Shown here one piece after another: positions 51,915-60,277 of a stretch of DNA of 64,000 nucleotides (position 1 is its first letter; every line of letters starts with the position of its first letter). The notes beneath the pieces were generated by a model. That model was not told where the DNA came from and made no database searches. It was given only the letters and a program-made list of their open reading frames with translations. The position numbers were made by a program, and so were the translations under genes. Source of the DNA: JBPCOI01 sp051000395 (GTDB lineage: Bacteria > Actinomycetota > Actinomycetes > Mycobacteriales > Jatrophihabitantaceae); assembly GCA_051000395.1 (NCBI GenBank), contig JBPCOI010000003.1:62001-126000 (forward strand). The letters are read 5' to 3'.

Positions 51915-52788
51915 GGCTCATACCCGCCAGTGCGCGTCCCGCGACCCGGGCCTTCTGCCGGGCAGGCAGCGACAGCCGTCCGCGCATCACGACTCCCGGG
52001 TCGGTGGCGATCATGCTCAACAGCTGCCGGTAGATGCCGGCCATCGCCGCGCAGCAGGCCGCGCTGCGCCGGTCTAGCAGCGGGAGCAGACGCAGCCCCC
52101 GGTCGTACCAGCCCCAGGCCCGCGCCGCCTCGAAGCGGATCAGCTCGGCCAGCGCGCCGTCCTGCGGGTCGAGGGTGCCGTCGGGCAGCTCGCGCAGCTC
52201 GCAGTCGAACAGCTTGCGGTCACGGGCCGGCAGGTACACCCGCCCGTTGCGCAGATCCTCGCGGATGTCGCGCAGGATGTTGGTCAGCTGCAACGCGACG
52301 CCGAGGGCGTCGGCCAGCTGCGCAGCCTCGGCGCGGGCGGCGCCGGTCACCGGCGGGTCGAACACGCCCAGCGACAGCCGCCCCACCGAGCCGGCCACGC
52401 ACCGGCAGTACCCGACCAGCTCGCCGAGCTCGTCGTAGCCGCGACCGCAGACGTCCATCTCGCAGCCGTCGACCAGCTCGCCGAACGCGGCCAGCGGGAT
52501 GGGCAGCCCACGCGCCGCGTCGGTGAGGGCGACGAGCACCGCGTCGGACGGATGGGCAGCCGGGTCGGTGAGCGAGGCGCGGACGGCGGCGAGCTGACGC
52601 AGCTTCTCCTCGGCCGGCAAGGTGCCGTCGCCGATGTCGTCGATGCGGCGCGCCAAGGCGTAGACCGCCGAGAGTGCCCGGCGCTTGCGCGGCGGCAGGA
52701 GCCGGATGCCCCACGCGAAGTTGCGGGCCTGCGCGCGGGTGATCCGCTCGCATTGCCGGTAGGCATCCGCGACCTCCGGCGTGCTCAT
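51907..52788 (-). CDS. hpnD: Presqualene diphosphate synthase HpnD
   Basis: HpnD condenses two farnesyl diphosphates to presqualene diphosphate. The 293-residue squalene/phytoene-synthase-family protein has the two Asp motifs 'YALARRIDDIGD' and 'ILRDIREDLRNGRVYLP', plus 'GYCRCVAGSVGRLSLGVF'. The ATG overlaps the hpnC stop (ATGA). As second of the paired synthases and directly before hpnE, it is called HpnD. Confidence 0.94.
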   Translation of the reverse strand: MSTPEVADAYRQCERITRAQARNFAWGIRLLPPRKRRALSAVYALARRIDDIGDGTLPAEEKLRQLAAVRASLTDPAAHPSDAVLVALTDAARGLPIPLAAFGELVDGCEMDVCGRGYDELGELVGYCRCVAGSVGRLSLGVFDPPVTGAARAEAAQLADALGVALQLTNILRDIREDLRNGRVYLPARDRKLFDCELRELPDGTLDPQDGALAELIRFEAARAWGWYDRGLRLLPLLDRRSAACCAAMAGIYRQLLSMIATDPGVVMRGRLSLPARQKARVAGRALAGMSRG

Positions 52789-53672
52789 ACCGGCCGGCCC
52801 GCCAGCGGGCGTCCCGCGACCAGCCGGGCCGCGTGCCACACGGTGCGCGCCCGCGACGGGCGCACCGGGCGGCTCAGCACGTCATAGCCGCAGCGGTGCA
52901 GCGCGTCGGCCGTGGCCAGTCCCCCGGCGACGTAACCGGCTACCGCGACCCGCGCCCAGCCGTGCAGCCGGGCCACCAGCCCGGCGCCGGGGCGCAGCAG
53001 ATCCACCGCCCGGGTGACCTGGACGGCGATCACCTCTCGCAGCGCCGGGCTCGTGCTGCCGGCGTGCAGCTGCTCCTCGCCCACCCCGGCTCGGGCGAGC
53101 TCGAGGGCGGGCAAATACACGCGGCCGGCCCGAGCGTCCTCGCCCACGTCCTGGCAGTGCTCGAGCACCTGCAGGCCGGCGCACACCTGATCCGCGGCGC
53201 CGAGGTTCGCGCCGTCCGCCGCCCCGGCGATGTACAGCACGATCCGCCCGACCGGCGCGGCGCTGAGCCGGCAGTACCCGAGCAGGTCCTCGAAGCTCGA
53301 ATAGGACGTCACGCTCTGGTCCACCCGGTTGGCCTCGACGAGGTCCAACAACGGATCGAGCGGGACGTGGCATCCGGTGACGAGCGGACGCAGCGCGGCG
53401 ACGACGGGCAGCCGCCCGGACCCGTCGGGCAGCTCGCGCACCGCCTTCTCGACGAGATCCAGCAGCTGCATCCGGTCTCCCGCCGCCTCATCGCCCACGT
53501 CGTCGACGAAGCGAGCGTAGGCGTAGAGGCGGCCGAGCAGCTCGCGCGGCCGGCGTGGCAGCACGCGCAGGGAAACCGGAAAGTTCTCGCCGCCCTGCTG
53601 GGCGGTAGCGCCGTCGGCGAGTGCGCGGAGGTAGGCGTACGGATCGCGTGACGCCGCCGCGCGATCGAGCAC
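52785..53672 (-). CDS. hpnC: Hydroxysqualene synthase HpnC
   Basis: HpnC converts presqualene diphosphate to hydroxysqualene. The 295-residue protein has 'GGENFPVSLRVLPRRPRELLGRLYAYARFVDDVGDE' in blocks, including 'YAYARFVDDVGDE', 'GYCRLSAAPVGRIVL' and the second motif 'HCQDVGEDARAGRVYLP' (QDVGED, typical of HpnC). The GTG at 53670-53672, with CGGGAG upstream, is the best start; the frame is open further up but antisense to dxs. It is the first gene of the minus-strand hopanoid operon. Confidence 0.92.
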   Translation of the reverse strand: MLDRAAASRDPYAYLRALADGATAQQGGENFPVSLRVLPRRPRELLGRLYAYARFVDDVGDEAAGDRMQLLDLVEKAVRELPDGSGRLPVVAALRPLVTGCHVPLDPLLDLVEANRVDQSVTSYSSFEDLLGYCRLSAAPVGRIVLYIAGAADGANLGAADQVCAGLQVLEHCQDVGEDARAGRVYLPALELARAGVGEEQLHAGSTSPALREVIAVQVTRAVDLLRPGAGLVARLHGWARVAVAGYVAGGLATADALHRCGYDVLSRPVRPSRARTVWHAARLVAGRPLAGRPV

Positions 53673-53796
53673 CGTGTCTCCCGCTGCACCTCCGCCGGCC
53701 CGCTGGTTTCGGGTGCGGCGACAAAAGAGAACATGCCCAGCGTGTGAATCGATCAAACACGGATAGGCCGTCCGCGGGCCCGGGTAGGGCCCAGTC
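53673..53796. promoter_or_regulatory. Divergent control region between hpnC and dxs
   Basis: This 124-bp region is less GC-rich than its surroundings. On the minus strand TTGATC and TGTTCT are 17 bases apart and could be the hpnC -35 and -10. For dxs, TAGGGC six bases before the ATG is a poor -10, and GGATAG further up is an alternative. Expression of both arms of the hopanoid locus probably starts here. Confidence 0.45.
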
Positions 53797-55731
53797 ATGG
53801 GTGGGATTCTCGCACGGGTGCAGCGGCCGTCCGAGCTGCGGGACCTCTCGCCTGCGGAGCTCGCCGAGCTGTGCAGCGAGATCCGCGAGCTGCTGATCCA
53901 CACGCTCGCGCAGACCGGCGGCCACCTCGGACCGAACCTCGGGGCGGTCGAGCTGACCGTCGCACTGCACCGCGTGTTCGACTCGCCCCGCGAGCCCATC
54001 CTGTTCGACGTCGGCCACCAGGCCTACGTCCACAAGATCCTTACCGGACGCGCCGGGCAGCTGGCGTCGCTGCGTCAGACCGGCGGCCTGTCGGGCTACC
54101 CGAACCGCGCCGAGAGCCCGCACGACTGGATCGAGAACTCGCACGCCTCCACCGCGCTGTCCTACGCCGACGGGCTGGCCAAGGCCTACGAGCTGCGGGG
54201 GGAGCCGCGCGCGGTCGTCGCTGTCGTGGGTGACGGAGCGCTCACCGGGGGGATGTGCTGGGAGGCGCTGAACAACATCGCCGCCGCCGAGCGCCAGGTC
54301 GTGATCGTGATCAACGACAACGGCCGCTCCTACGCGCCCACGATCGGCGGCCTCGCGCGCCGGCTGGCCGGGCTGCGGCTGCGAAACGGCTACGAGCAGG
54401 TGCTCGGCACCGTGAAGGGGGCGCTCAGCCGGGCGCCGCTCGCCGGCCCGCAGCTCTATGACGTCCTGCACGGCATGAAGCGGGGACTGAAGGATCTCGT
54501 CACGCCGCAGGGCATGTTCGAGGACCTCGGCCTGAAGTACGTCGGGCCGGTCGACGGGCACGACATCGCCGCATTGGAGCATGCCCTCGTCCTCGCACGG
54601 GGCTTCGACGGGCCGGTCATCGTTCACTGCGTGACCCGCAAGGGCAACGGGTACCTGCCCGCCGAGCAGCACGACGGCGACCAGATGCACCAGTCCACGC
54701 CCTTCGATCGCAACACCGGCCGGCCGCTGGCCGTCCCCGTACCGCGCTGGACCGGGGTGTTCGCCGATGAGCTGCTTCGCATCGCCGACGAGCGCGAGGA
54801 CATCGTGGCGATCACCGCGGCGATGTGCGACCCCACCGGACTGCACGCATTCGCCGAACGCTACCCGAAGCGCTGTTTCGACGTGGGCATTGCTGAGCAG
54901 CACGCCCTGACCTCCGCAGCCGGTCTCGCACTCGGTGGCCTGCACCCGGTAGTTGCCGTGTACGCCACCTTCCTCAACCGCGCCTTCGACCAACTGCTGA
55001 TGGACGTGGCCCTGCACCGGCTCCCGGTCACCGTCGTGCTCGACCGCGCCGGGCTGACTGGTGACGACGGTCCGAGCCACAACGGGATGTGGGATCTGGC
55101 CGTTCTCGGCGTGGTGCCCGGCCTGCGCATCGCGGCACCGCGCGACGGCGCGACGCTGCGTGCCGAGCTACGCGAAGCGGTCGCGCATCACGGTCCCACG
55201 GTGGTGCGCTTCCCGAAGTCGCCCCTCGGCGACGACCTGCCGGCGTGTCGCACCTGCGGCGACGTCGACGTCCTCGCCGAGACCGGCGAGGACGTCGTGG
55301 ACGTGCTGGTCGTCGCCGTGGGGGCGTGTGCGAGCGACGTGCTCGCGGCCGCTGCCACGATCGACCGGGCCGGGTACTCCTACCGCGTTGTGGACCCGCG
55401 CTGGGTGACGCCCGTCGATCCCGCGCTGATCAGCCTGGCGCGCGAGGCGTCGCTCGTGGTGACGGTCGAGGACGGCGTCGTCGACGGCGGCGTCGGCGCG
55501 CGGATCGCTCAGACGCTGCGGGCCGCGGGAGTGGACGTGGCGACGCGCGAGATCGGGGTGCCGGCCGAATTCCTCGCCCACGGCCGGCTGGCCGACGTGC
55601 GGGCGGCCGTGGGTCTGACTCCGCAGCACATCGGCCGACGTATCGTCGAGTGGTCGGCCATGGCAAGCCGGCCGCAGAGCGAGGACGGCGACACCGTGAC
55701 CGAGCCACGCCGCGCCACCGCAACCGACTGA
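53797..55731 (+). CDS. dxs: 1-deoxy-D-xylulose-5-phosphate synthase
   Basis: Dxs condenses pyruvate and glyceraldehyde 3-phosphate to DXP, the entry to the MEP isoprenoid route and a precursor of thiazole. The 644-residue TPP enzyme has 'TGGHLGPNLGAVELTVALHR', 'DVGHQAYVHKILTGR', the TPP motif 'GDGALTGGMCWEALNNI', 'VGPVDGHDI' and 'FDVGIAEQHALTSAAGLALGG'. In a hopanoid locus it is probably a dedicated copy that boosts precursor supply; whether the genome has another cannot be seen. Confidence 0.96.
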   Translation: MGGILARVQRPSELRDLSPAELAELCSEIRELLIHTLAQTGGHLGPNLGAVELTVALHRVFDSPREPILFDVGHQAYVHKILTGRAGQLASLRQTGGLSGYPNRAESPHDWIENSHASTALSYADGLAKAYELRGEPRAVVAVVGDGALTGGMCWEALNNIAAAERQVVIVINDNGRSYAPTIGGLARRLAGLRLRNGYEQVLGTVKGALSRAPLAGPQLYDVLHGMKRGLKDLVTPQGMFEDLGLKYVGPVDGHDIAALEHALVLARGFDGPVIVHCVTRKGNGYLPAEQHDGDQMHQSTPFDRNTGRPLAVPVPRWTGVFADELLRIADEREDIVAITAAMCDPTGLHAFAERYPKRCFDVGIAEQHALTSAAGLALGGLHPVVAVYATFLNRAFDQLLMDVALHRLPVTVVLDRAGLTGDDGPSHNGMWDLAVLGVVPGLRIAAPRDGATLRAELREAVAHHGPTVVRFPKSPLGDDLPACRTCGDVDVLAETGEDVVDVLVVAVGACASDVLAAAATIDRAGYSYRVVDPRWVTPVDPALISLAREASLVVTVEDGVVDGGVGARIAQTLRAAGVDVATREIGVPAEFLAHGRLADVRAAVGLTPQHIGRRIVEWSAMASRPQSEDGDTVTEPRRATATD

Positions 55732-55749
55732 CCGGACGGAGGTGCGGCG

Positions 55750-55767
55750 ATGACCGCGATCGCCTGA
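55750..55767 (+). CDS. Five-codon minigene before the first DMT transporter
   Basis: A strong GGAGGTG Shine-Dalgarno is followed at six bases by ATG 55750 and the frame MTAIA, stopping at TGA 55765-55767. The last base of the stop is the first of the transporter ATG (TGATG). The transporter lacks a comparable site at its own distance, so its translation is likely to depend on ribosomes ending here. Confidence 0.45.
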   Translation: MTAIA

Positions 55768-56675
55768 TGGCCGCTGTGAGTCTCGCGCTCGCAGCGGTCG
55801 CGGCGGGCTGTAATGCCACCTCGAGCGTCCTGCAGCGCAAAGCCAATCGGGAGGACTCTCCCGACCTGCCGTTCGGCCTGCGGCTGCTGGTGGACCTGGT
55901 GCGCCGCCCGATCTGGTTGCTCGGCGGGCTGGCCATGCTCGCCTCGTTCCTGTTGCAGGCAGCCGCGCTCGGCCTCGGCACGCTGTCCTCGGTCGAGCCG
56001 GTTCTCGCGCTGGAGCTGCCGCTGACCCTGATGATCGGTTCGGCCGTCTTCCACCATCCGCTGCGGGTCCGCGACTGGATGAGCGCGGCGGCGCTGGGGG
56101 CGGGATTGGGCATGTTCATCGGAGCGCTGTCGCCCAGTGGAGGCGACGCGGCCCAGATCCGCCCAGCCGTGGCCGCATTGGCGAGCGGGGGGACGGTCGT
56201 CGGCGTCGTCGCCCTGGCCCTGTTCGCGCATTTCGGGCCGGCCCGCAGCCGCGCGGCCCTGTACGGAGCCGCCGCGGGCAGCGGCTTCGGCCTGACCGCG
56301 TCGATGATCAAGGTGTCCGTCTCCAAGCTGTCCACGGACGGCGCCGCGGGACTGTTCAGCGCATGGGAGACCTACGGCGTGGCGGTCGCCGGTGTCGGCT
56401 CGCTCGTGCTCGTGCAGGCCGCGCTGCACTTCGGCACGCTGATCGCCGTGCAGCCCGGCCTGACCCTGATGGATCCGCTGGTCTCGCTGCTGTGGGGCAC
56501 CGTCGTGCTCGGCGAGACGACGCGCACCGGGCCCATCCTGCTCGTGGCCGCGGCCGGCGCCGCGGTGATCGCCGTCGCCGTGGTCGTGCTCGCCCGCTCG
56601 TCGGCCGCCGCCGACAACGCCGAGTCCGGTCGCGAGACCTGCAGCGCTGCCGCGGTGACGGAGGGCACGGCCTGA
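55767..56675 (+). CDS. DMT-superfamily membrane transporter (first of a pair)
   Basis: This 302-residue protein has about nine or ten membrane helices and an EamA/NIPA-like pattern: 'ALAAVAAGCNATSSVLQRKANRE' at the start, 'LGLGTLSSVEPVLALELPLTLMIGSAVF', and 'HFGTLIAVQPGLTLMDPLVSLLWGTVVLGE' in the second half. The start ATG overlaps a five-codon minigene. A second transporter overlaps by one base (TGATG). Lying between dxs and hpnH, the pair could form a heterodimer moving a hopanoid precursor or product; the substrate is unknown. Confidence 0.82.
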   Translation: MAAVSLALAAVAAGCNATSSVLQRKANREDSPDLPFGLRLLVDLVRRPIWLLGGLAMLASFLLQAAALGLGTLSSVEPVLALELPLTLMIGSAVFHHPLRVRDWMSAAALGAGLGMFIGALSPSGGDAAQIRPAVAALASGGTVVGVVALALFAHFGPARSRAALYGAAAGSGFGLTASMIKVSVSKLSTDGAAGLFSAWETYGVAVAGVGSLVLVQAALHFGTLIAVQPGLTLMDPLVSLLWGTVVLGETTRTGPILLVAAAGAAVIAVAVVVLARSSAAADNAESGRETCSAAAVTEGTA

Positions 56676-57553
56676 TGGTCTTTCTCGCCGGAGTGGCGGC
56701 CGCCTTCGCACTGGGCCTCGGCTGGGTGCTCCAGCAGCGCGTCGCCGCGCACGCAGCGCTGTCCGAGCTGCTCTCGTTCCGGCTGTTGCTGCACCTCATG
56801 GGCAAGCGGGTGTGGTGGCTGGGCATCGCGGCGATGATCGCCGGGCAGGCGCTGGGCGGCTGGGCCTTCGAACTCGGCTCGGTGGCACTGATCGAACCGT
56901 TGCTGTCGACGAACCTGCTGTTCGCGTTCGTGATCGCAGCGTGCCTGAACCGGAAACGGATCCGGTGGCGCGAGGTGTGTGGCGCCCTGCTGCTGAGCGC
57001 CGCACTCGGGGTGTTCATCGCGATCGGCAACCCGCGCGCGGCTCACAACTTCACCCCGCCGTTCGCGACGGTGCTGCTCGCGGTCTCCATCGTGGGCGCC
57101 GTAGTGGCCGTCATCGTCGCCGTGGGCAAGGGGCGCGGGCTGGTGACCGAGTCGGTGCTGTTCGCGACGGCCGCCGGCGTGCTCTACGGCCTGCAGGACG
57201 TCGGTACCCGTGCCGCCTTGCTGACCGTCGAGCGCCACGGGCTCATCGGCCTGCTCAGCGCGCCGTGGGCCTACCTGGTGTTCGGGTCGGCCGTCCTGGG
57301 CCTGCTGCTGTCGCAGAGCGCGTTTCGCGCCGCGCGCCTGGACTACTCACTGCCGCCCACCGCCGCGGCCGAACCGATCGTGGGCATCGCCCTCGGGGTG
57401 ACGGTTCTCGGCGACATCGTCTCGGTGAGTGACACCGGGCTGGCCGTCGAGTTCGCTTGCCTGGCCGCGATGGTCGCCGGCGTGGTGCTCATCGGACGAT
57501 CGGGAACGCTGGCGCACCACGTCAGCCACCACATGCAGCGCATCGGTCACTGA
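56675..57553 (+). CDS. DMT-superfamily membrane transporter (second of a pair)
   Basis: This 292-residue partner of the preceding gene has the same overall plan: 'GVAAAFALGLGWVLQQRVAAHAALS', 'GWAFELGSVALIEPLLSTNLLFAFVIAACLNRKRI' and 'LDYSLPPTAAAEPIVGIALGVTVLGD' mark the two halves. It ends in a His-rich tail ('HHVSHHMQRIGH'). The start overlaps the upstream stop by one base. It is convergent with hpnH, with which it shares 7 bp. Confidence 0.82.
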   Translation: MVFLAGVAAAFALGLGWVLQQRVAAHAALSELLSFRLLLHLMGKRVWWLGIAAMIAGQALGGWAFELGSVALIEPLLSTNLLFAFVIAACLNRKRIRWREVCGALLLSAALGVFIAIGNPRAAHNFTPPFATVLLAVSIVGAVVAVIVAVGKGRGLVTESVLFATAAGVLYGLQDVGTRAALLTVERHGLIGLLSAPWAYLVFGSAVLGLLLSQSAFRAARLDYSLPPTAAAEPIVGIALGVTVLGDIVSVSDTGLAVEFACLAAMVAGVVLIGRSGTLAHHVSHHMQRIGH

Positions 57554-58578
57554 CGCAGGGCCGGACCACCCTGCTCGCGCATCGCCCGCAGGCTCTGCTT
57601 CAGCGATCCCACCGTTGCCAGCACCGCTGTCGGCTCGTAGCCGCAGTGCGCCATGCAGTTGTTGCAGCGCGCATCCCTGCCGCGGCCGTACTTCGACCAG
57701 TCGGTCGTTTCGACGAGGTCGCGGTAGGTCTTGGCGTAGCCGTCGGCCATCAGGTAGCACGGCCGCTGCCAGCCGAGCAGTGAGTAGGACGGGATGCCCC
57801 AGGCGGTGCACTCGAAATCCACCTTGCCCTCGAGGAAGTCGAGGAACAGTGGTGAGTGGTTCAACCGCCAGCGCCGCCGGTTGCCGCCCGCGAAGGCCTT
57901 CGTGAACAACTCGCGCGTCTCCGTCACGCCCAGGAAGTGGTCTTGGTCGGGCGCCTTCTCGTAGGCGTAGGCCGGCGAGATCATCATCTGGTCGACCTTG
58001 ACCTCGTCGTTGAGGAAGTCCAGCACGTCGATGATCGTCTGCGGCGTGTCGGTGTTGAAGAACGTCGAGTTGGTGGTGACGCGGAAGCCCTTCTCCTTCA
58101 GGAATCGGATCGCGGCGACGGCCTCGTCGAACACGCCCTCCTTGGAAACGGACTCGTCGTGCCGCTCGCGCAAACCGTCGACGTGCACCGCGAAGGAGAA
58201 GTACCGCGACGGCTGGAAGTCGAAGCGGTCGAAGCGCTTGCGCACCAGTTCGGCGTTGGTGCACAGGTACACGTACTTCTTGCGCCGGACCAGTTCGTTG
58301 ACCATCTCGTCGATCTGCGGGTGCATCAGCGGCTCGCCGCCGGCGATCGAGACCATCGGCGCGCCGCACTCCTCGATGGCTGCCACGGCACGCTCCACCG
58401 GCATCCGCTGCCGCAGCAGGTCGTGCGGATGCTGGATCTTGCCGCAGCCGTTGCACTTGAGGTTGCACGCGAACAGCGGCTCCAGCTCCACGATCAGCGG
58501 GAACTTGCTGCGGCGCTTGAGCTTCTGGGCCAGCAGATACGAACCGATACGTGCGCTCTGCCGCAATGGGACGGGCAT
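57547..58578 (-). CDS. hpnH: Adenosyl-hopene transferase HpnH (radical SAM)
   Basis: HpnH joins an adenosyl group from S-adenosylmethionine to hopene, the first step of C35 side-chain building. The 343-residue protein has the radical SAM cluster CxxxCxxC at Cys38, Cys42 and Cys45 ('ACNLKCNGCGK'), 'SIAGGEPLMHP', and a C-terminal Cys group in 'DARCNNCMAHCGYEP'. The ATG directly follows the hpnG-ispH stop. The product is the substrate of the HpnG domain encoded just upstream. Confidence 0.96.
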   Translation of the reverse strand: MPVPLRQSARIGSYLLAQKLKRRSKFPLIVELEPLFACNLKCNGCGKIQHPHDLLRQRMPVERAVAAIEECGAPMVSIAGGEPLMHPQIDEMVNELVRRKKYVYLCTNAELVRKRFDRFDFQPSRYFSFAVHVDGLRERHDESVSKEGVFDEAVAAIRFLKEKGFRVTTNSTFFNTDTPQTIIDVLDFLNDEVKVDQMMISPAYAYEKAPDQDHFLGVTETRELFTKAFAGGNRRRWRLNHSPLFLDFLEGKVDFECTAWGIPSYSLLGWQRPCYLMADGYAKTYRDLVETTDWSKYGRGRDARCNNCMAHCGYEPTAVLATVGSLKQSLRAMREQGGPALRQ

Positions 58579-60084
58579 CTAGTCGGCAACCTCCTTCGGC
58601 AGGGCGAAGTGGATGTCCTCTCGGGCCACCTCGCGTTCGACGATCTCGACCGGTCCCAGCGCCTGCAGGGTGCCGATCACCTCGTCCACCAGGTACGGCG
58701 GGGCGGACGCCCCGGCGGTGAGGCCGACACTGCGCGCGTCCTGCAACCACTCGGGCAGCAGGTCGCTCGCGTCGTCGGCCAGGTAGGCCGGGGTACCGCA
58801 GCGCTCGGACACCTCGACGAGGCGCCGCGAGTTGGACGAGTTCGCGGAGCCGAGGACGACGAGCACGTCGCACTCGGCAGCGACGACACGCACCGCATCC
58901 TGGCGGTTGGTCGTCGCGTAGCAGATGTCGTCGGTCGGCGGGGACTCGATCATCGGGAACCGGCGCCGCAGCACCCGTGCCACGTCTTCGGCCTCGTCGA
59001 CGGCCAGCGTCGTCTGGGTGAGCATCGCGACGCGGGTGGGATCCGCGGCGGCTACCCGCTCGGCCTCGTGCGTGTTCTGGACGAGACGGATCTGCCCCGG
59101 TGCCTCGCCGAGCGTGCCCTCGGTCTCGTCGTGGCCGTCGTGCCCGATGAACAGCACAGTGTCGCCGCGGGCCGCGAAGCGCCGGGCCTCGGCGTGGACC
59201 TTGCCGACCAGCGGGCAGGTGGCGTCGACGACGGTCAGCTCGCGTCGCGCCGCCTCGGCCCGCACGCTCGGCGCCACGCCGTGCGCGGACAGCACGACGG
59301 TGGTGCCGTCGGGCACCTCGTCCAGCTCGTCGACGAACACCGCGCCGCGGCATTCGAGATCGCGGACCACATGTGCGTTGTGCACGATCTGGCGGCGCAC
59401 GTACACCGGGTGCGGATAGCGCCGCAGCGCCCGCTCGACGACGTCGATGGCGCGTTCGACTCCGGCGCAGAAGGAGCGCGGCCCGGCGAGCACGACGCGG
59501 CGCGGTCCGGCGAGATCGGCCCAGCGCCGCAGGGCGGGACCGATCTCGCGGAGGATGAGCAGTGCCCGGATGCCGTTGGGCACCGTCGCGGGATGCACCA
59601 CCGGGGTGTGTGCCGTGTCGACCACCACGCGCACGACGGCGGTCGGGACCTGCCGCCCCGCAGCCCGCACGATCGCGGCGGACTCCATGTCGACGGCCAA
59701 GGCGCCACTCGCGCGTAGCCGGGCGCGGTGTTCCCCGCCGGCGATGTGCTCGCAGCTGACAAGCGGCCCAGTGTGCACCCGCATCCCCATGCGCCGCAGC
59801 TCGGCAGCCAGCGGCGCGGCGCCGCGCAGCACGGTGCGGCCGTGGGCGTCGCGCACCTCGGTGGCGACCACGATGTCGCCGGTGTTCAGTTCCGGATCCA
59901 GGCCACCGGCCACGCCGGCGACCGCGAGCGCACCAGGCCGCAGCTCGTCCAGGCGCGGCAGCCACTTCTCGCCCTTGGCCGGGCCCATGCCGCATCGTTC
60001 GAGCGTGGCACCCGGAACCTGTCCGCGCAGCGCAAGGTACTCGCTGCGCAACGCGGTCACGACGACCAGATGCGGCGGCGGCAT
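58579..60084 (-). CDS. HpnG-IspH fusion: adenosylhopane nucleosidase/phosphorylase plus HMBDP reductase
   Basis: Two domains lie in one uninterrupted 501-residue frame. Residues 1-190 are an MTA/SAH-nucleosidase-like phosphorylase ('TALRSEYLALRG', 'VAGVAGGLDPELNTGDIV', 'VDMESAAIV' with the catalytic Asp-Met-Glu), as in HpnG, which removes adenine from adenosylhopane. Residues 195-490 are IspH, the iron-sulfur enzyme giving IPP and DMAPP, with cluster Cys206 ('SFCAGV'), Cys290 ('DATCPLVGKVH') and Cys388 ('DDICYATTNRQ'), plus 'LSAHGV' and 'GSANSSNS'. All key residues of both are present. hpnH follows directly. Confidence 0.93.
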   Translation of the reverse strand: MPPPHLVVVTALRSEYLALRGQVPGATLERCGMGPAKGEKWLPRLDELRPGALAVAGVAGGLDPELNTGDIVVATEVRDAHGRTVLRGAAPLAAELRRMGMRVHTGPLVSCEHIAGGEHRARLRASGALAVDMESAAIVRAAGRQVPTAVVRVVVDTAHTPVVHPATVPNGIRALLILREIGPALRRWADLAGPRRVVLAGPRSFCAGVERAIDVVERALRRYPHPVYVRRQIVHNAHVVRDLECRGAVFVDELDEVPDGTTVVLSAHGVAPSVRAEAARRELTVVDATCPLVGKVHAEARRFAARGDTVLFIGHDGHDETEGTLGEAPGQIRLVQNTHEAERVAAADPTRVAMLTQTTLAVDEAEDVARVLRRRFPMIESPPTDDICYATTNRQDAVRVVAAECDVLVVLGSANSSNSRRLVEVSERCGTPAYLADDASDLLPEWLQDARSVGLTAGASAPPYLVDEVIGTLQALGPVEIVEREVAREDIHFALPKEVAD

Positions 60085-60112
60085 CGATACATCCTCATCG
60101 TGGAAGGGCGAG

Positions 60113-60131
60113 ATGGGTTTTGCTCACCCAT
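60113..60131 (-). promoter_or_regulatory. Small inverted repeat in the leader of hpnG-ispH
   Basis: ATGGGT (60113-60118) and ACCCAT (60126-60131) can pair over a 7-base loop, 29 bases before the start codon. GAGGAT lies six bases before the ATG and could be either a -10 box or a ribosome-binding site. The rest of the 193-bp gap to the GNAT gene shows nothing. Confidence 0.35.
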
Positions 60132-60277
60132 GTTCTACCGTACCGACGTGCCGGCTCGGCAGACTCGCTCACTCACACCGCTGTGTACCGCGCCGCCGGC
60201 ATTTCCAAACATCCGGCCCGGCCGCAGCGACGGCCTCGACCCGCGGGTGGCGCCGGACAGGAAGTCCCGGTGTCCGC

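Noticed and set aside
53720..53765. GTGT...ACAC imperfect palindrome between hpnC and dxs as an operator
   Set aside because: Only the outer four bases pair; the centre does not, so it is too weak to call.
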